Shown here piece after piece: positions 7,267 through 17,361 of a DNA stretch of 48,224 nucleotides; the stretch's first letter is position 1; every line of letters starts with the position of its first letter. The notes beneath the pieces are model-generated. The model was not told the origin of the DNA, did no database searches, and saw only the letters and a list, made by a program, of their open reading frames with translations. Both the position numbers and the translations under genes were made by a program. Origin of the DNA: Thermoleophilia bacterium UBA2241 (lineage in GTDB: Bacteria; Actinomycetota; Thermoleophilia; UBA2241); assembly GCA_002347645.1 (NCBI GenBank), contig DDYF01000058.1, positions 27,607-75,830 on the forward strand. Direction: 5' to 3'.

Positions 7267-8790
7267 ATGCCGCCGAGCGAACGCCGCGTCTACCGCACGA
7301 CCTCCACCCGCCGCAAGCTGGGCTACGTCGCCGTGGTCCTCGCCGTGCTCGTCCTCGGCGGCCTCGTGTACGAGCTGGTCGGCCTGCCGCGGGTGGCCGC
7401 CGTCTCCCCGTCACGCGGAAGCTACGTGAACGACGCGTCGCCGAGCATCGTGCTCCGCGTCCACGGCCTCGACGACCTTCAGGGCCTGCAGGTGACACTC
7501 GACGGGACCGACGTCACGGCCGACGCGGCGTGGGACGGCGATCAGCTGACCATCAGCGGCGTCGAGTTGCAGGACGGATCCCACGAGGTCGGCGTCCGCG
7601 CCGACAGCTCCAATCTGCTGCGCCGCCGCCTCGACGCGTCGGTGTCCTTCACCGTCGACACCGCGGCACCCGAGGTCGAGCTCGACCCCGCGTGCGCCGA
7701 CGGGAAGCTTTCGATGACCCCTCCCGAGCTGGCCGGCGCGACCGAGCCGCTGGCACGAGTCGAGGTCACGGGCGGCGCGCGGCCGGCGGTGGCGTCTGCC
7801 GACGCCGCCGGCCGCTTCGTCGTTCATCCCGAGCTCGCCACCGGGCCCGCGACACTCGAGATCGTCGCTCGGGACGCCGCCGGCAACACGACGACGACGA
7901 CCTTGCCCGTCTACGTCGACGCGACGCCACCCATGCTGGTGCTCGACGAGGTGCCGGGCGTCGTGCGCCGGGCCACCTTCACACTTCACGGGTCGGCGAC
8001 CGACGACGACCGGCCGCCGAAGGTCGCGGCGCGCCTCGACAGCGAGTCGTACCCCGTCCGAGGGTCGTCCGCGGCCGCTCGCCTCCGCTTCGAGAAGCTC
8101 GCGCAGGGCAAGCACACCCTCGTCGTCACCGCGACCGACAAGGGCGGGAACGTCGTCAAGGAACGCAGGGCGTTCGTCGTCGACAGCACGGAGCGCCTCG
8201 GCGTCGCCGCGCTGTGGCCGGGCGCCCGCGGGCGCGACGTGCGCGACCTGCAGAAGCTTCTCGGGGAGCGCGGGCTGTACGAGGGCAAGGTCACCGGGCG
8301 CTTCGACGCGGCGACCGCCTCGGCAGTCAAGGCCTTCCAGGAGCGCTATTGGCTGCCCGTCGACGGTCTGGTCGAGGGTGCCACCATGACCGCGCTCGGC
8401 GGCCGCGTCGTCGTCGACCTTTCGGCCCTCACGCTGCGCTTCTATCGCGCCGGCGATCTGGTGAAGACGTTCCGCGTGGCCGCCGGCCAGAGCGCGTACC
8501 CGACCCCGACCGGCACGTACGCCGTCGTTCGCAAGATCATGAACCCGACGTGGTACCCGCCCGATTCCGACTGGGCCAAGGACGCGGAACCGATCCCCCC
8601 CGGCATAGAGAACCCGCTCGGGACGCGATGGATCGGGACGTCGGCGCCCGGCGTCGGCATCCACGGGACGCCCGACGACGGCTCGATCGGGACCCACGCC
8701 TCGCACGGCTGCCTCCGCATGCACATCGCCGACGTCGAGCAGCTCTACGACTGGGTCGAGCTCGGCATGACCGTCGTCATAGAGCCGTAG
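7267..8790 (+). CDS. L,D-transpeptidase with Ig-like repeats and peptidoglycan-binding domain
   Basis: A 507-residue cell-wall enzyme. A short basic N-terminus precedes one membrane anchor (VAVVLAVLVLGGLVYEL, about residues 21-38). Beta-rich Ig-like modules follow (about 45-315; repeated VDTAAPEVEL and VDATPPMLVL boundaries), then a PG_binding_1 domain (GARGRDVRDLQKLLGERG, about 318-380) and a C-terminal YkuD domain with the catalytic signature GIHGTP, then SHGCLRM containing the nucleophile cysteine. It should cross-link peptidoglycan 3-3 or attach proteins outside the membrane. The start ATG follows the 5' hairpin; no strong Shine-Dalgarno is seen. Confidence 0.9.
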   Translation: MPPSERRVYRTTSTRRKLGYVAVVLAVLVLGGLVYELVGLPRVAAVSPSRGSYVNDASPSIVLRVHGLDDLQGLQVTLDGTDVTADAAWDGDQLTISGVELQDGSHEVGVRADSSNLLRRRLDASVSFTVDTAAPEVELDPACADGKLSMTPPELAGATEPLARVEVTGGARPAVASADAAGRFVVHPELATGPATLEIVARDAAGNTTTTTLPVYVDATPPMLVLDEVPGVVRRATFTLHGSATDDDRPPKVAARLDSESYPVRGSSAAARLRFEKLAQGKHTLVVTATDKGGNVVKERRAFVVDSTERLGVAALWPGARGRDVRDLQKLLGERGLYEGKVTGRFDAATASAVKAFQERYWLPVDGLVEGATMTALGGRVVVDLSALTLRFYRAGDLVKTFRVAAGQSAYPTPTGTYAVVRKIMNPTWYPPDSDWAKDAEPIPPGIENPLGTRWIGTSAPGVGIHGTPDDGSIGTHASHGCLRMHIADVEQLYDWVELGMTVVIEP

Positions 8791-8838
8791 GCCGACGCCC
8801 GTGCCCCGCCTCTCCCCGGTGCGTGCCCGGCGTCGCCG

Positions 8839-9486
8839 GTGAGCGACGTCGCCGTCATCTTCGTCTCGTCCCTTGTCATCGCATGGTCGGGCGCCATGAT
8901 GCCCGGTCCTATGCTCGCCGTGGTCGTCGCCGAGACGCCCCGACAGGGAGCGCGCGCCGGCCCCCTCGTGGTCCTTGGTCACGCCCTCCTGGAGCTCGCC
9001 CTGCTTGCCGCCTTGGTCGTCGGCCTCGGTTCGTTCCTCGAAGGGGAAGGCGTGCAGGCCGCCGTCTCGCTAGCCGGGGGCGTCATGCTCGTGGCGACGG
9101 GAGCGGCCATGGTCGTCGCCGTCGCCCGTGGCTCCGCGAAGCTCGAGTGGGATGCCGACGGCGACGGCGCCGGGCGCGTCAGGACGGTGCTCGGCGGCGT
9201 CGTCTCGAGCCTCGCGAACCCCTACTGGACGCTCTGGTGGGTGACGATCGGGCTGGGACTGCTGACCAAGGCCTACGCCGTCGGGGTCGCCGCGCTCGTG
9301 GCCTTCTACGTCGGGCACATCCTCGGCGACCTGACGTGGTACACGGCCGTCAGCGGGGCGATCTCGGCCGGCCGCCGCTGGATCGGCCAGCGGACCTACC
9401 GCGTGACGCTCGTGGTCGCGGCTTGCTTCCTGTTCGTGCTGGCCGCGTGGTTCCTCATCTCGGGCTTCCGCACGCTCATCGGCTGA
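8839..9486 (+). CDS. LysE-family amino-acid exporter
   Basis: A 215-residue membrane protein with about six hydrophobic helices and the LysE/RhtB hallmark near the N-terminus (MMPGPMLAVVVAETPRQGARAG). A conserved NPYWTLWWVTIG lies near residue 130. These proteins export amino acids or similar small molecules across the inner membrane; the substrate cannot be told. GTG 8839 starts 48 bases after the transpeptidase stop on the same strand. It converges on the mttB-like gene. Confidence 0.85.
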   Translation: MSDVAVIFVSSLVIAWSGAMMPGPMLAVVVAETPRQGARAGPLVVLGHALLELALLAALVVGLGSFLEGEGVQAAVSLAGGVMLVATGAAMVVAVARGSAKLEWDADGDGAGRVRTVLGGVVSSLANPYWTLWWVTIGLGLLTKAYAVGVAALVAFYVGHILGDLTWYTAVSGAISAGRRWIGQRTYRVTLVVAACFLFVLAAWFLISGFRTLIG

Positions 9487-9517
9487 GACGGTCCTACGCC
9501 GGGGACGCCGGTTGGGA

Positions 9518-10945
9518 TCAGCCCGGCGCCGCGCGCCGTTCGAGCTCGTGGAGGGCGCGCGCGGTGTCCTCGTCGAGCCCCGGCGGGCGGTGCGTGGCGA
9601 GGATCTGCTCGACGCGCGCCCGCGCCTCCTCCACGGTGCTGAGCGCTCCTGCGGCCTGCCATGCCTCGAAGCTGTCGCGATTGCCGAAGTCGCGCAGCAA
9701 CCACTCACCTCTGCGGATGTTGCGCCGCGTCGACGGCTCCCCCAGAAAGCTCCCGCCGGGTCCGACACGCGTGAGCACGTCGTCGAGCCACAGATCGTCG
9801 CGTACCGGGACGCCCGCGTGCGCCTGACGGGCGAGGCGGAACGCCTCGACGTCGATGATGAGCTGCTCGAAGCTGAGCATGATCGCCCCCCCGAGCAACC
9901 CAGGGCCGACCAATACGTCGGGCCAGCCCAAGGTGACCATCGCGCCGATGGAGGCCTTCTCGTAGGCGGCTTGGGGGCCAGGTTCGAAGGCGTCGGTCGA
10001 CGACCCGGACGCCTCGACTGGCAGGCCGTAGAACCGCGCCATGGCGATCGCCGCCAGGCTGAGGGCGGCCTGCTCGATCGCCCCGGCGGCGTAGCGACCC
10101 GTCCGCGGGTCCATGGTCGCGAGCACCGGCGCGTAGATGAAGGGCGTGCCGGGCGCGGCCGCCTGCACCAGACAGAGCGTGCCGATGGTCTCGCAGTTGG
10201 CGGCCAGCACCGTCCCCAGGCGACTGCCCGGCGCGGTGGCGCCCATGAGCGGCATGGGCATGACGGCGACGGGGATGTCCCAGCCGCGCATCGCCAGCCA
10301 CGTCCCCGTGTAGTCGGCCTCGATGATGAGCGGGGAGGTCGGCGTGATCAGGAAGGACACCGGGTGGCGACGCCGGACCTCGTCCTTGCCGAACACGATG
10401 TCGAGGACCTCGAGGACCAGCGGCGCCTGCGCGGGGTCGCCGAACGATTCCTGGACGTGACGGCCGAACGTCGCGAAGACGTCGCTGAGGTACGTGATGA
10501 GGCCGGCGTCCCCGGCGAACGCGTCCGGGTGCTCGCACAGCGACCAGAAGAGACCGACGTCGTCGAGCGCGTCCAGGACCGTGGTCGCCTCGAGCCAGTC
10601 TCCGCGGGTCGGCGCCCGGCGTTCGCCGGTGTGCCTGTCGAGCAGGGTCGTGGCGCCGCCGTCGGCGAGCAGCGTGAACTGGCCGGCGTTCAGCGGGAAG
10701 GAGAAGTCGTCACGGCGCCCGCCAAGCGTGAAGCGCTTGGGTGCTAAACGGATCGACTCCTCGACGAGCGTGGGCGGAAAGCGCACCATCCGGCTCGCGT
10801 CGTCGACCCGTGCGCCGGCGGCGGCCAAGACGCGCCGGCCCTCCTCGGTGTCGACGCGCATGCCGTGCTCGGCGAGCACCTTGAGCGTGCGCTGGTGGAC
10901 CTGTGCCTGTTCCTCGGCGGTCAGGATCGCCAGCTCGGCCTGCAC
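9518..10945 (-). CDS. MttB-family corrinoid-dependent methyltransferase (non-pyrrolysine)
   Basis: A 475-residue member of the trimethylamine methyltransferase (MttB) superfamily. It begins LTAEEQAQVHQRTLKVLAEHG and contains TLGGRRDDFSF, LLADGGATTLLD and the TIM-barrel segment PVSFLITPTSPL. It has no in-frame TAG, so it belongs to the MtgB-like group without pyrrolysine, whose characterised members demethylate quaternary amines such as glycine betaine. The GTG at 10945 has GGGAGGAGG just upstream. No cognate corrinoid protein (MttC) or RamA lies next to it, which is unusual; the LuxR-type gene upstream on the same strand may control it. Confidence 0.85.
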   Translation of the reverse strand: MQAELAILTAEEQAQVHQRTLKVLAEHGMRVDTEEGRRVLAAAGARVDDASRMVRFPPTLVEESIRLAPKRFTLGGRRDDFSFPLNAGQFTLLADGGATTLLDRHTGERRAPTRGDWLEATTVLDALDDVGLFWSLCEHPDAFAGDAGLITYLSDVFATFGRHVQESFGDPAQAPLVLEVLDIVFGKDEVRRRHPVSFLITPTSPLIIEADYTGTWLAMRGWDIPVAVMPMPLMGATAPGSRLGTVLAANCETIGTLCLVQAAAPGTPFIYAPVLATMDPRTGRYAAGAIEQAALSLAAIAMARFYGLPVEASGSSTDAFEPGPQAAYEKASIGAMVTLGWPDVLVGPGLLGGAIMLSFEQLIIDVEAFRLARQAHAGVPVRDDLWLDDVLTRVGPGGSFLGEPSTRRNIRRGEWLLRDFGNRDSFEAWQAAGALSTVEEARARVEQILATHRPPGLDEDTARALHELERRAAPG

Positions 10946-11010
10946 GGTGGCCTCCTCCCGGCATCGGCGCGAGGCGGCGCACGGTCGTGCGCGCCGCCGC
11001 TGTAGGGGGA

Positions 11011-11850
11011 TTATCTCCGAGCGGCGGCCGCGCGGCCATGCGGCGAATCTCGGCGAACCTCTGCGCCGCAGACGTGCAAACCTGACGCCGCGAGTGCGCA
11101 CGGCCGCCGTCCGTCGCCCGCCGGCACCGCCGCGACCGCCCCAAGGACCGCCGCCGGTGCGCGGTCGAGCCGGCGCAGCTCCGCACGGTCGCTCACGCCG
11201 AGCTTGCGCAGGAGGGCGCGGGCGTGAGAACGGACCGTCGACGGTTCCACCCCGAGCGCCGCAGCCATCCCGCGGTCGGTGGCGCCGGCCAGGATGAGCG
11301 CCAGCACATCCGTCTCGCGCGCCGTGAGACACGCGGCGGCCACGTGCGACGGCACGAGCGCCGCGATGAAGGCGGGACCGTCCCTGAGGGCGCGCAGCTC
11401 GAGTACCTGGGCGCAACACTCGTGCAGGGCGTGCACGGCGCCCGTGAGCGGCTGTGCGACGACGTACCCGACGACGACGCCGGCCGCGCCGGGCGAGACG
11501 GGGCAAGCTCCCAGCCCACCCAGATTCACGAAGACGACTCGCGCCGGGGAGATCCCGGGCTCGAACCCGAGGCGCCGCACGGCCTGCTCCGCCGCAAGGC
11601 GCAGTAACGGGTCGGGTTCGAGCAGGACGGCGGCAGGACGCGACGGGGTACCGGGTGCGGCGCGGAGCTCGGTGCCCGCGCGCGAGGCGCCGCAGCGCCT
11701 CGCGGCGTCGCGCTCTGAGACCCGGCCGGCGGCCCGCTGGTGCGGGCCGCCGGCCCCCCGGGAGGGATGGGGGTGGGGGGCGGATGAAGCGGTCGGGGAG
11801 GGGCCGTCACGCAGCGCGTCGAGAGCCTCGTCGGCGTCGAGGTGGACCAC
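11011..11850 (-). CDS. LuxR-family transcriptional regulator
   Basis: A 279-residue protein with a low-complexity Pro/Ala/Arg N-terminal 70 residues, a central ligand-domain-sized region (about 75-170, FVNLGGLGACPVSPG) and a LuxR helix-turn-helix: LTARETDVLALILAGATD then STVRSHARALLRKLGVSDR (about residues 180-235). The GTG at 11850 is preceded by GGGAGG. It is 65 bases upstream of the MttB-family gene on the same strand, so control of or cotranscription with that gene is plausible. The C-terminal 45 residues are low complexity. Confidence 0.8.
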   Translation of the reverse strand: MVHLDADEALDALRDGPSPTASSAPHPHPSRGAGGPHQRAAGRVSERDAARRCGASRAGTELRAAPGTPSRPAAVLLEPDPLLRLAAEQAVRRLGFEPGISPARVVFVNLGGLGACPVSPGAAGVVVGYVVAQPLTGAVHALHECCAQVLELRALRDGPAFIAALVPSHVAAACLTARETDVLALILAGATDRGMAAALGVEPSTVRSHARALLRKLGVSDRAELRRLDRAPAAVLGAVAAVPAGDGRRPCALAASGLHVCGAEVRRDSPHGRAAAARR

Positions 11851-12098
11851 AGCGGAGCCTCCCTTGGCCAGGTGTCACCGGGTATCCTTCCGGCCGTCGC
11901 CGGGTGACCCTGACCTCCGGTGGGGCGCGGGAGCGCCGGCTCCGCTGGCGGTCGTGGCCAGACGACCATAGCCGACGCGAGCGCGCACGTCGTCGGCCCA
12001 CGGGTGGAGAAGCGGCAGGCGGCCGCGTCGTCCCGGCGGGTGTGTCAAGCACCCGCGGGATGAACCGGCTGCCGGGATGCAGAGCGAGCCGCGCACGA

Positions 12099-12104
12099 TA
12101 TCCT
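12099..12104 (+). promoter_or_regulatory. -10 element for the S9 peptidase gene
   Basis: TATCCT lies 28 bases before the GTG at 12133, with AGGAGG at 12121-12126. The remainder of the 282-base divergent gap (11851-12132) shows no gene or convincing repeat. Confidence 0.4.
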
Positions 12105-12132
12105 AGTGTCGAACTCGCCAAGGAGGACGACC

Positions 12133-13947
12133 GTGGGCAACGCACTCATCGACCGACTCGCCGCGCTGCCGGCTGTGGGCACGGACTACCGTGGGTACGA
12201 TCTCTCACGCGACGGCCGCGTCCTTGCCTTCCAGTGGTATCGCGACGGGAACTGGCAGGTCTTCCTCAAGGAGTTCCCCGACGGCGAGCCGCGTCGCGTC
12301 GGCGACTTCACCGACGCCTGCGCCTGCCCGCGCTTCTCGCGCGACGGCCGCTTCCTCTACTTCGCGCGCGACGACCGCGGATCGGAGTGCTTCGACATCT
12401 GGCGCCTCGACCTGGAGTCGGGCGCGTTCGAGAACCTCCTGCCCGAGACCCCGGACCTCTCCGTCCTGCCCGACTTCGACCTCTCGCCGGACGGCGAGCA
12501 GATCGGCCTCAGCGCCGAGAACGGCACCGGGTACCACGTCGCCGTCATGCCCGCCGAGGCCGACCCGGGGGCACGAAGCTTGCGCTTCCTCACCGCCGCC
12601 ACCTCGATGGATTCCTCGCCGACGTGGTCGCCGGACGGCCGTTCGCTGGCCTTCGCCGCCGACACACGCGGCCAGGACTCCGCCGCGTTCGTCGTCGACG
12701 CGGCGGGCGGGGCCCCGCACGCCGTCGGCGGCAGCGACGCCTTCCTCGCCGGGCGCCCGCGATGGTCGCCGGACGGGCGCATGCTCGCCTTCGCCGGCGG
12801 CCCGTTCGACCACCCGGCGATCGGCATCTTCGACGTGGCCAGCGGCGCGATCTCCTGGGCGTGGCGCGGGGAGCGCGACGCCCACGGCCCCGTCTGGTCG
12901 CCCGACGGGACGTCGCTCGCCTTCCTCGTCGACCACGAGGCGGAGACCGCCCTGTTCTGGATCGACCTGACGACCGGCGACGTTCGCGAGGTCAGCGTGG
13001 GGCGAGGCAACCACTACCAGCCCGGGTTCCTGCCCGACAGCAAGGCGCTGCTCTGCGCCCTGAGCGCTCCCGACCATCCCGCCGATCTCTACCGGATCGA
13101 CCTCGTCGACGGCAGCCGGACGCGCATCACACGGTCGGTGCCGGACGACCTGGCGACGTTCGCCTTCAAGAGCGGACACCACGTGCGGTTCACGAGCTGG
13201 GACCACCTCGCCCAGGTGCCAGGTCTGCTCGTCGAGCCGGACGAGCCGAACGGCGGCGGCGTGGTCATGGTCCACGGGGGACCGACGTGGCACCACTCCA
13301 ACGAGTGGGACCCGCTGCGCCAGGCGCTCGTCGCCGCCGGCGTCACCGTGCTGCACCCGAACTACCGTGGCAGCGACGGGTACGGACGGCGCTGGCAGGT
13401 CGCCAACCGCTGGCTCATGGGACAGGGCGAAGCCCTCGACTGCGTCGCCGCGCACGACGAGCTGGTCCGTCGGGGCTGCGACCCGCACCGCATCGCGGTG
13501 ACCGGTCGCAGCTGGGGCGGCTTCCTCACCATGGCGATGCTGACGCAGTTCCCGGACCTCTGGGCGTGCGGCGTCGCCGGCGTGCCCTTCTTCGACTTCA
13601 TCGACGCCCAGCTCGACCCGGACATCCGCGAGGACCTGCGCTGGTGGGACCGCCAGAACACCGGCGACATCGAAAGGGACCGCGCCAAGCTCGAGTACTA
13701 CTCGCCGATCAACCATCTCGACCGCGTCCAGGCGCCGCTCCTCATGCTCGGCGGCGCCCTCGACCCGCGCTGCCCTCCCAAGCAGATCGGCCAAGTGGCC
13801 GACGCGCTACGCGCCCGCGGCCTCGAGTGCGACTACGTCGTGTACCCCGACGAGGGGCATGAGATCAGCGGCATGGAGCATCGTATCGACTACGACCGGC
13901 GCACGGTCGACTTCATCCTGGCCCACGTCAGGGCGGCCGGCGCCTGA
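12133..13947 (+). CDS. S9-family prolyl oligopeptidase-type peptidase
   Basis: A 604-residue serine peptidase. The N-terminal about 360 residues form a beta-propeller with recurring W-SPDGR/T-SLAF blades (TWSPDGRSLAF, RWSPDGRMLAF, VWSPDGTSLAF). The C-terminal alpha/beta-hydrolase has the nucleophile in TGRSWGGF (about residue 459), the aspartate in LGGALDPRCP and the histidine in DEGHEISG. It lacks a signal peptide, so it is probably cytoplasmic and acts on short peptides or acylated peptides. The GTG start has a strong AGGAGG six bases upstream. A GC-rich hairpin follows the gene. Confidence 0.9.
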   Translation: MGNALIDRLAALPAVGTDYRGYDLSRDGRVLAFQWYRDGNWQVFLKEFPDGEPRRVGDFTDACACPRFSRDGRFLYFARDDRGSECFDIWRLDLESGAFENLLPETPDLSVLPDFDLSPDGEQIGLSAENGTGYHVAVMPAEADPGARSLRFLTAATSMDSSPTWSPDGRSLAFAADTRGQDSAAFVVDAAGGAPHAVGGSDAFLAGRPRWSPDGRMLAFAGGPFDHPAIGIFDVASGAISWAWRGERDAHGPVWSPDGTSLAFLVDHEAETALFWIDLTTGDVREVSVGRGNHYQPGFLPDSKALLCALSAPDHPADLYRIDLVDGSRTRITRSVPDDLATFAFKSGHHVRFTSWDHLAQVPGLLVEPDEPNGGGVVMVHGGPTWHHSNEWDPLRQALVAAGVTVLHPNYRGSDGYGRRWQVANRWLMGQGEALDCVAAHDELVRRGCDPHRIAVTGRSWGGFLTMAMLTQFPDLWACGVAGVPFFDFIDAQLDPDIREDLRWWDRQNTGDIERDRAKLEYYSPINHLDRVQAPLLMLGGALDPRCPPKQIGQVADALRARGLECDYVVYPDEGHEISGMEHRIDYDRRTVDFILAHVRAAGA

Positions 13948-13960
13948 CGGCGTGACGGGT

Positions 13961-13997
13961 GGCGGCGGCGGGCGCCCAGAGGCGCATCGCCGCCGCC
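13961..13997 (+). terminator. GC-rich hairpin after the S9 peptidase gene
   Basis: Left arm 13961-13976 and right arm 13981-13997 pair (GGCGGCGGCG with CGCCGCCGCC, GCGCC with GGCGC) around a CAGA loop with small bulges. There is no T-run. It separates the peptidase gene from the purS promoter. Confidence 0.45.
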
Positions 13998-14004
13998 GTT
14001 CCGA

Positions 14005-14010
14005 TAGACT
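14005..14010 (+). promoter_or_regulatory. -10 element for the purSQLF operon
   Basis: TAGACT 38 bases before the purS ATG. No -35 box or riboswitch-like structure is seen between it and purS. Confidence 0.4.
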
Positions 14011-14048
14011 CAGCCCGTCCCCACAGCGTCTCCCGGGCAGGTGAGCCG

Positions 14049-14300
14049 ATGAACGTCCGCGTCCATGTCACGCCCAAGAAGGGCATCCTCGACCCCCAGG
14101 GCGCCACAGTCGAGCGCGCCCTGCCCAACCTCGGCTTCGAGGGTGTCAGCGAGGTGCGCATCGGCAAGTTCATCGAGTTCCGGCTCGACCCGCAGGGGAA
14201 GACGGCCGAGCAGGCCAAGGCGGAGGTCGACGAGATGTGCCGCAAGCTGCTCGCCAACCCCATCATCGAGGACTTCACCTTCGCGATCGACGAGGGGTGA
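14049..14300 (+). CDS. purS: Phosphoribosylformylglycinamidine synthase subunit PurS
   Basis: An 83-residue protein matching PurS: VHVTPKKGILDPQG, then VRIGKFIEFRLD and a C-terminal LANPIIEDF. PurS bridges PurL and PurQ in the three-part FGAM synthetase, passing ammonia. The ATG follows AGGTGA. purQ starts eight bases after the stop, and purL and purF follow in the same operon. Confidence 0.95.
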   Translation: MNVRVHVTPKKGILDPQGATVERALPNLGFEGVSEVRIGKFIEFRLDPQGKTAEQAKAEVDEMCRKLLANPIIEDFTFAIDEG

Positions 14301-14308
14301 GGCGCGCC

Positions 14309-15039
<731 letters not shown>

Positions 15040-15043
<4 letters not shown>

Positions 15044-17361
15044 GCCCGCAGTACGTGAACCGACGCGCCGACGTCGACGCCGCGGTCAAGCTCGGCCTGA
15101 CGGCCGAGGAGTACGCGCACATCTGCGAGATCCAGGGGGGGGAGCCGACGTACGTCGAGCTCGCCATCTACTCGCTCATGTGGAGCGAACACTGCAGCTA
15201 CAAGCACTCGCGCCCGATCCTGGGGCGCTTCCCGACCAGCGGCCCGCGCGTCCTGCAGGGCCCCGGCGAGAACGCCGGCGTCATCGACATCGGCGACGGC
15301 TGGGCGATCGCGATGAAGGTCGAGAGCCACAACCACCCGTCGGCGGTCGAGCCCTTCCAGGGCGCGGCGACCGGCGTCGGCGGCATCGTGCGCGACATCT
15401 TCACCATGGGGGCGCGGCCGATCGTCTCGTGCGACTCGCTGCGCTTCGGCGAGCTCGACGAGCCGCGCCAGCGCTACCTGCTCGACGGCGTCGTCGGCGG
15501 CATCGCCCACTACGGCAACTGCCTCGGCATCCCCACCGTGTGCGGCGAGATCTACTTCGAGCCCAGCTACGAGGGCAACTGCCTCGTCAACGCCATGGCG
15601 GCCGGCATCCTGCGCACCGACCAGATCGTGCGCGCCAAGGCGGCGGGCGTCGGCAACCACGTCGTGCTCATCGGCAACAAGACCGGGCGCGACGGCATCG
15701 GCGGCGCCAGCGTGCTCGCCAGCCAGGAGTTCGACGAGACCCTCGAAGAGAAGCGCCCGTCGGTCCAGGTCGGCGACCCGTTCACCGAGAAGAAGCTCAT
15801 CGAGGCCTGCCTCGTCCTGCTCCACGACCACCTGGTCGTGAGCATGCAGGACCTCGGCGCCGCCGGCCTCACCAGCTCTAGCTCCGAGATGGCGAGCAAG
15901 GGCATGGTCGGCCTCGACATCCACGCCGACCGCGTGCCCCTGCGCGAGGCCGACATGGAGCCCTGGGAGATCATGATCAGCGAGAGCCAGGAGCGCATGC
16001 TCAGCATCGTCGAGCCGGGCAAGCTCGACGCCGTGCGCGAGGTCTGCGACCGCTGGGACCTCGACTGCACGGTGATCGGCGAGGTCACCGACAGCAAGAT
16101 GCTGCGCGTCTGGTGGCACGGCGAGATGGTCGGCGACATCCCGGCCCGCCGGCTCGCCGACGAGGCACCGGTCGTCCGCACCCCCTCCGTGAAGCCGGCG
16201 TACATCGCCGACGACCCGGTCGCGGTCGGCGACGCCGACTACCCAGCGGCGAAGGACCTCGGCGCGGCGCTGCTGGAGCTGCTCGCCGCGCCGAACATCG
16301 CCGACAAGCGCTGGGCCTGGGAGCAGTACGACTACATCGTCCAAGCGAACACCATGCAGATCCCGGGGGGTGACGCCGCCGTCCTGCGCGTCAAGGGAAC
16401 GACGCGAGGCATCGCCTTCGCCAACGACTGCAACGGGCGCCACTGCTACCTCGACCCGTATCGCGGCGCCAAGGCGGCCGTGGCCGAGGCGGCCCGGAAC
16501 CTGAGCTGTGCCGGCGCCCTCCCGGTCGCCGTCACCGACTGCCTCAACTTCGGCAACCCCGAGAAGGGCGAGATCTACTGGCAGTTCGAACAGGCCATCG
16601 AGGGCATCGCGGAGGCCTGCGAGGCGCTCGACACGCCGGTGGTGAGCGGCAACGTGAGCTTCTACAACGAGAGCTTCGGCAACGCGATCTACCCCACTCC
16701 GATGGTCGGCATGCTGGGCCTTTACGACGACGTCTCGGTGCACATCGACCACGGCTTCAAAGACGAGGGCGACCTCGTCCTCCTGCTTGGACCCGACGGC
16801 GCCTGGCTGGACGGCTCCGAGTTCCAGAAGGCGCGCTACGGCAAGGTGGAGGGCCGTGTGCCCGACGTCGACCTCGAGGCCGAGCGGCGCCTGCAGGCGG
16901 CGCTGCGCGCCGCCGTCGGGCGCCGCCTCCTCAAGAGCGCCCACGACTGTGCCGAGGGCGGCCTCGCCGTGGCGCTCGCCGAGTGCGCGATCGGCAGCGG
17001 CGTGAACGGTGGGGCGCGCTACGCCGACCCGGAGGCGCGTGCCCAAGGCGGCGCGGGCCGCTGGCGCGGCACCGACGTCGAGCTGCCCGAGGCGTTGCTC
17101 GCGGCGCCGGGACAGCCGCTTGGCGCCGCCGGGCGGCCCGACCTCGCCCTCTTCGGTGAGGCGCCGACCCGGGTGGTCGCGACCTGCGCGCCGGGCGACT
17201 TCGAGGCGCTCGAGGCGCTGCTCGGCGACATCCCGCACCGCAGGGTCGGCGTCGTGACCGGCGAGACGCTCCGGTGTACCATGAAGGGGAACGAGCTGAT
17301 CTCAGTCACGGTGCGCGCGCTCCGCGACGCCTACGAGTCACTGCCCGGCCGACTTGCCTGA
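15040..17361 (+). CDS. purL: Phosphoribosylformylglycinamidine synthase subunit PurL
   Basis: A 773-residue synthetase of the small, three-subunit type, making FGAM from FGAR with ATP and ammonia. Motifs include YVELAIYSLMWSEHCSYKHS, MKVESHNHPSAVEPFQGAAT, VGGIVRDIFTMGARP and, in the second half, FVNDC-like IAFANDCNGRH. The ATG at 15040 overlaps the purQ stop. The end overlaps the start of purF if the TTG at 17354 is used. Confidence 0.96.

Noticed and set aside
6645..9827. Open frame of over 1000 codons on the plus strand
   Set aside because: Out-of-frame Arg-rich shadow across larB, the L,D-transpeptidase and the LysE gene.
9518..10945. Pyrrolysine-containing MttB
   Set aside because: No in-frame TAG is found within the gene; it is a non-pyrrolysine member.
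11454..13862. Open frame of about 800 codons on the plus strand
   Set aside because: Arg/Pro-rich shadow of the LuxR regulator and S9 peptidase genes.
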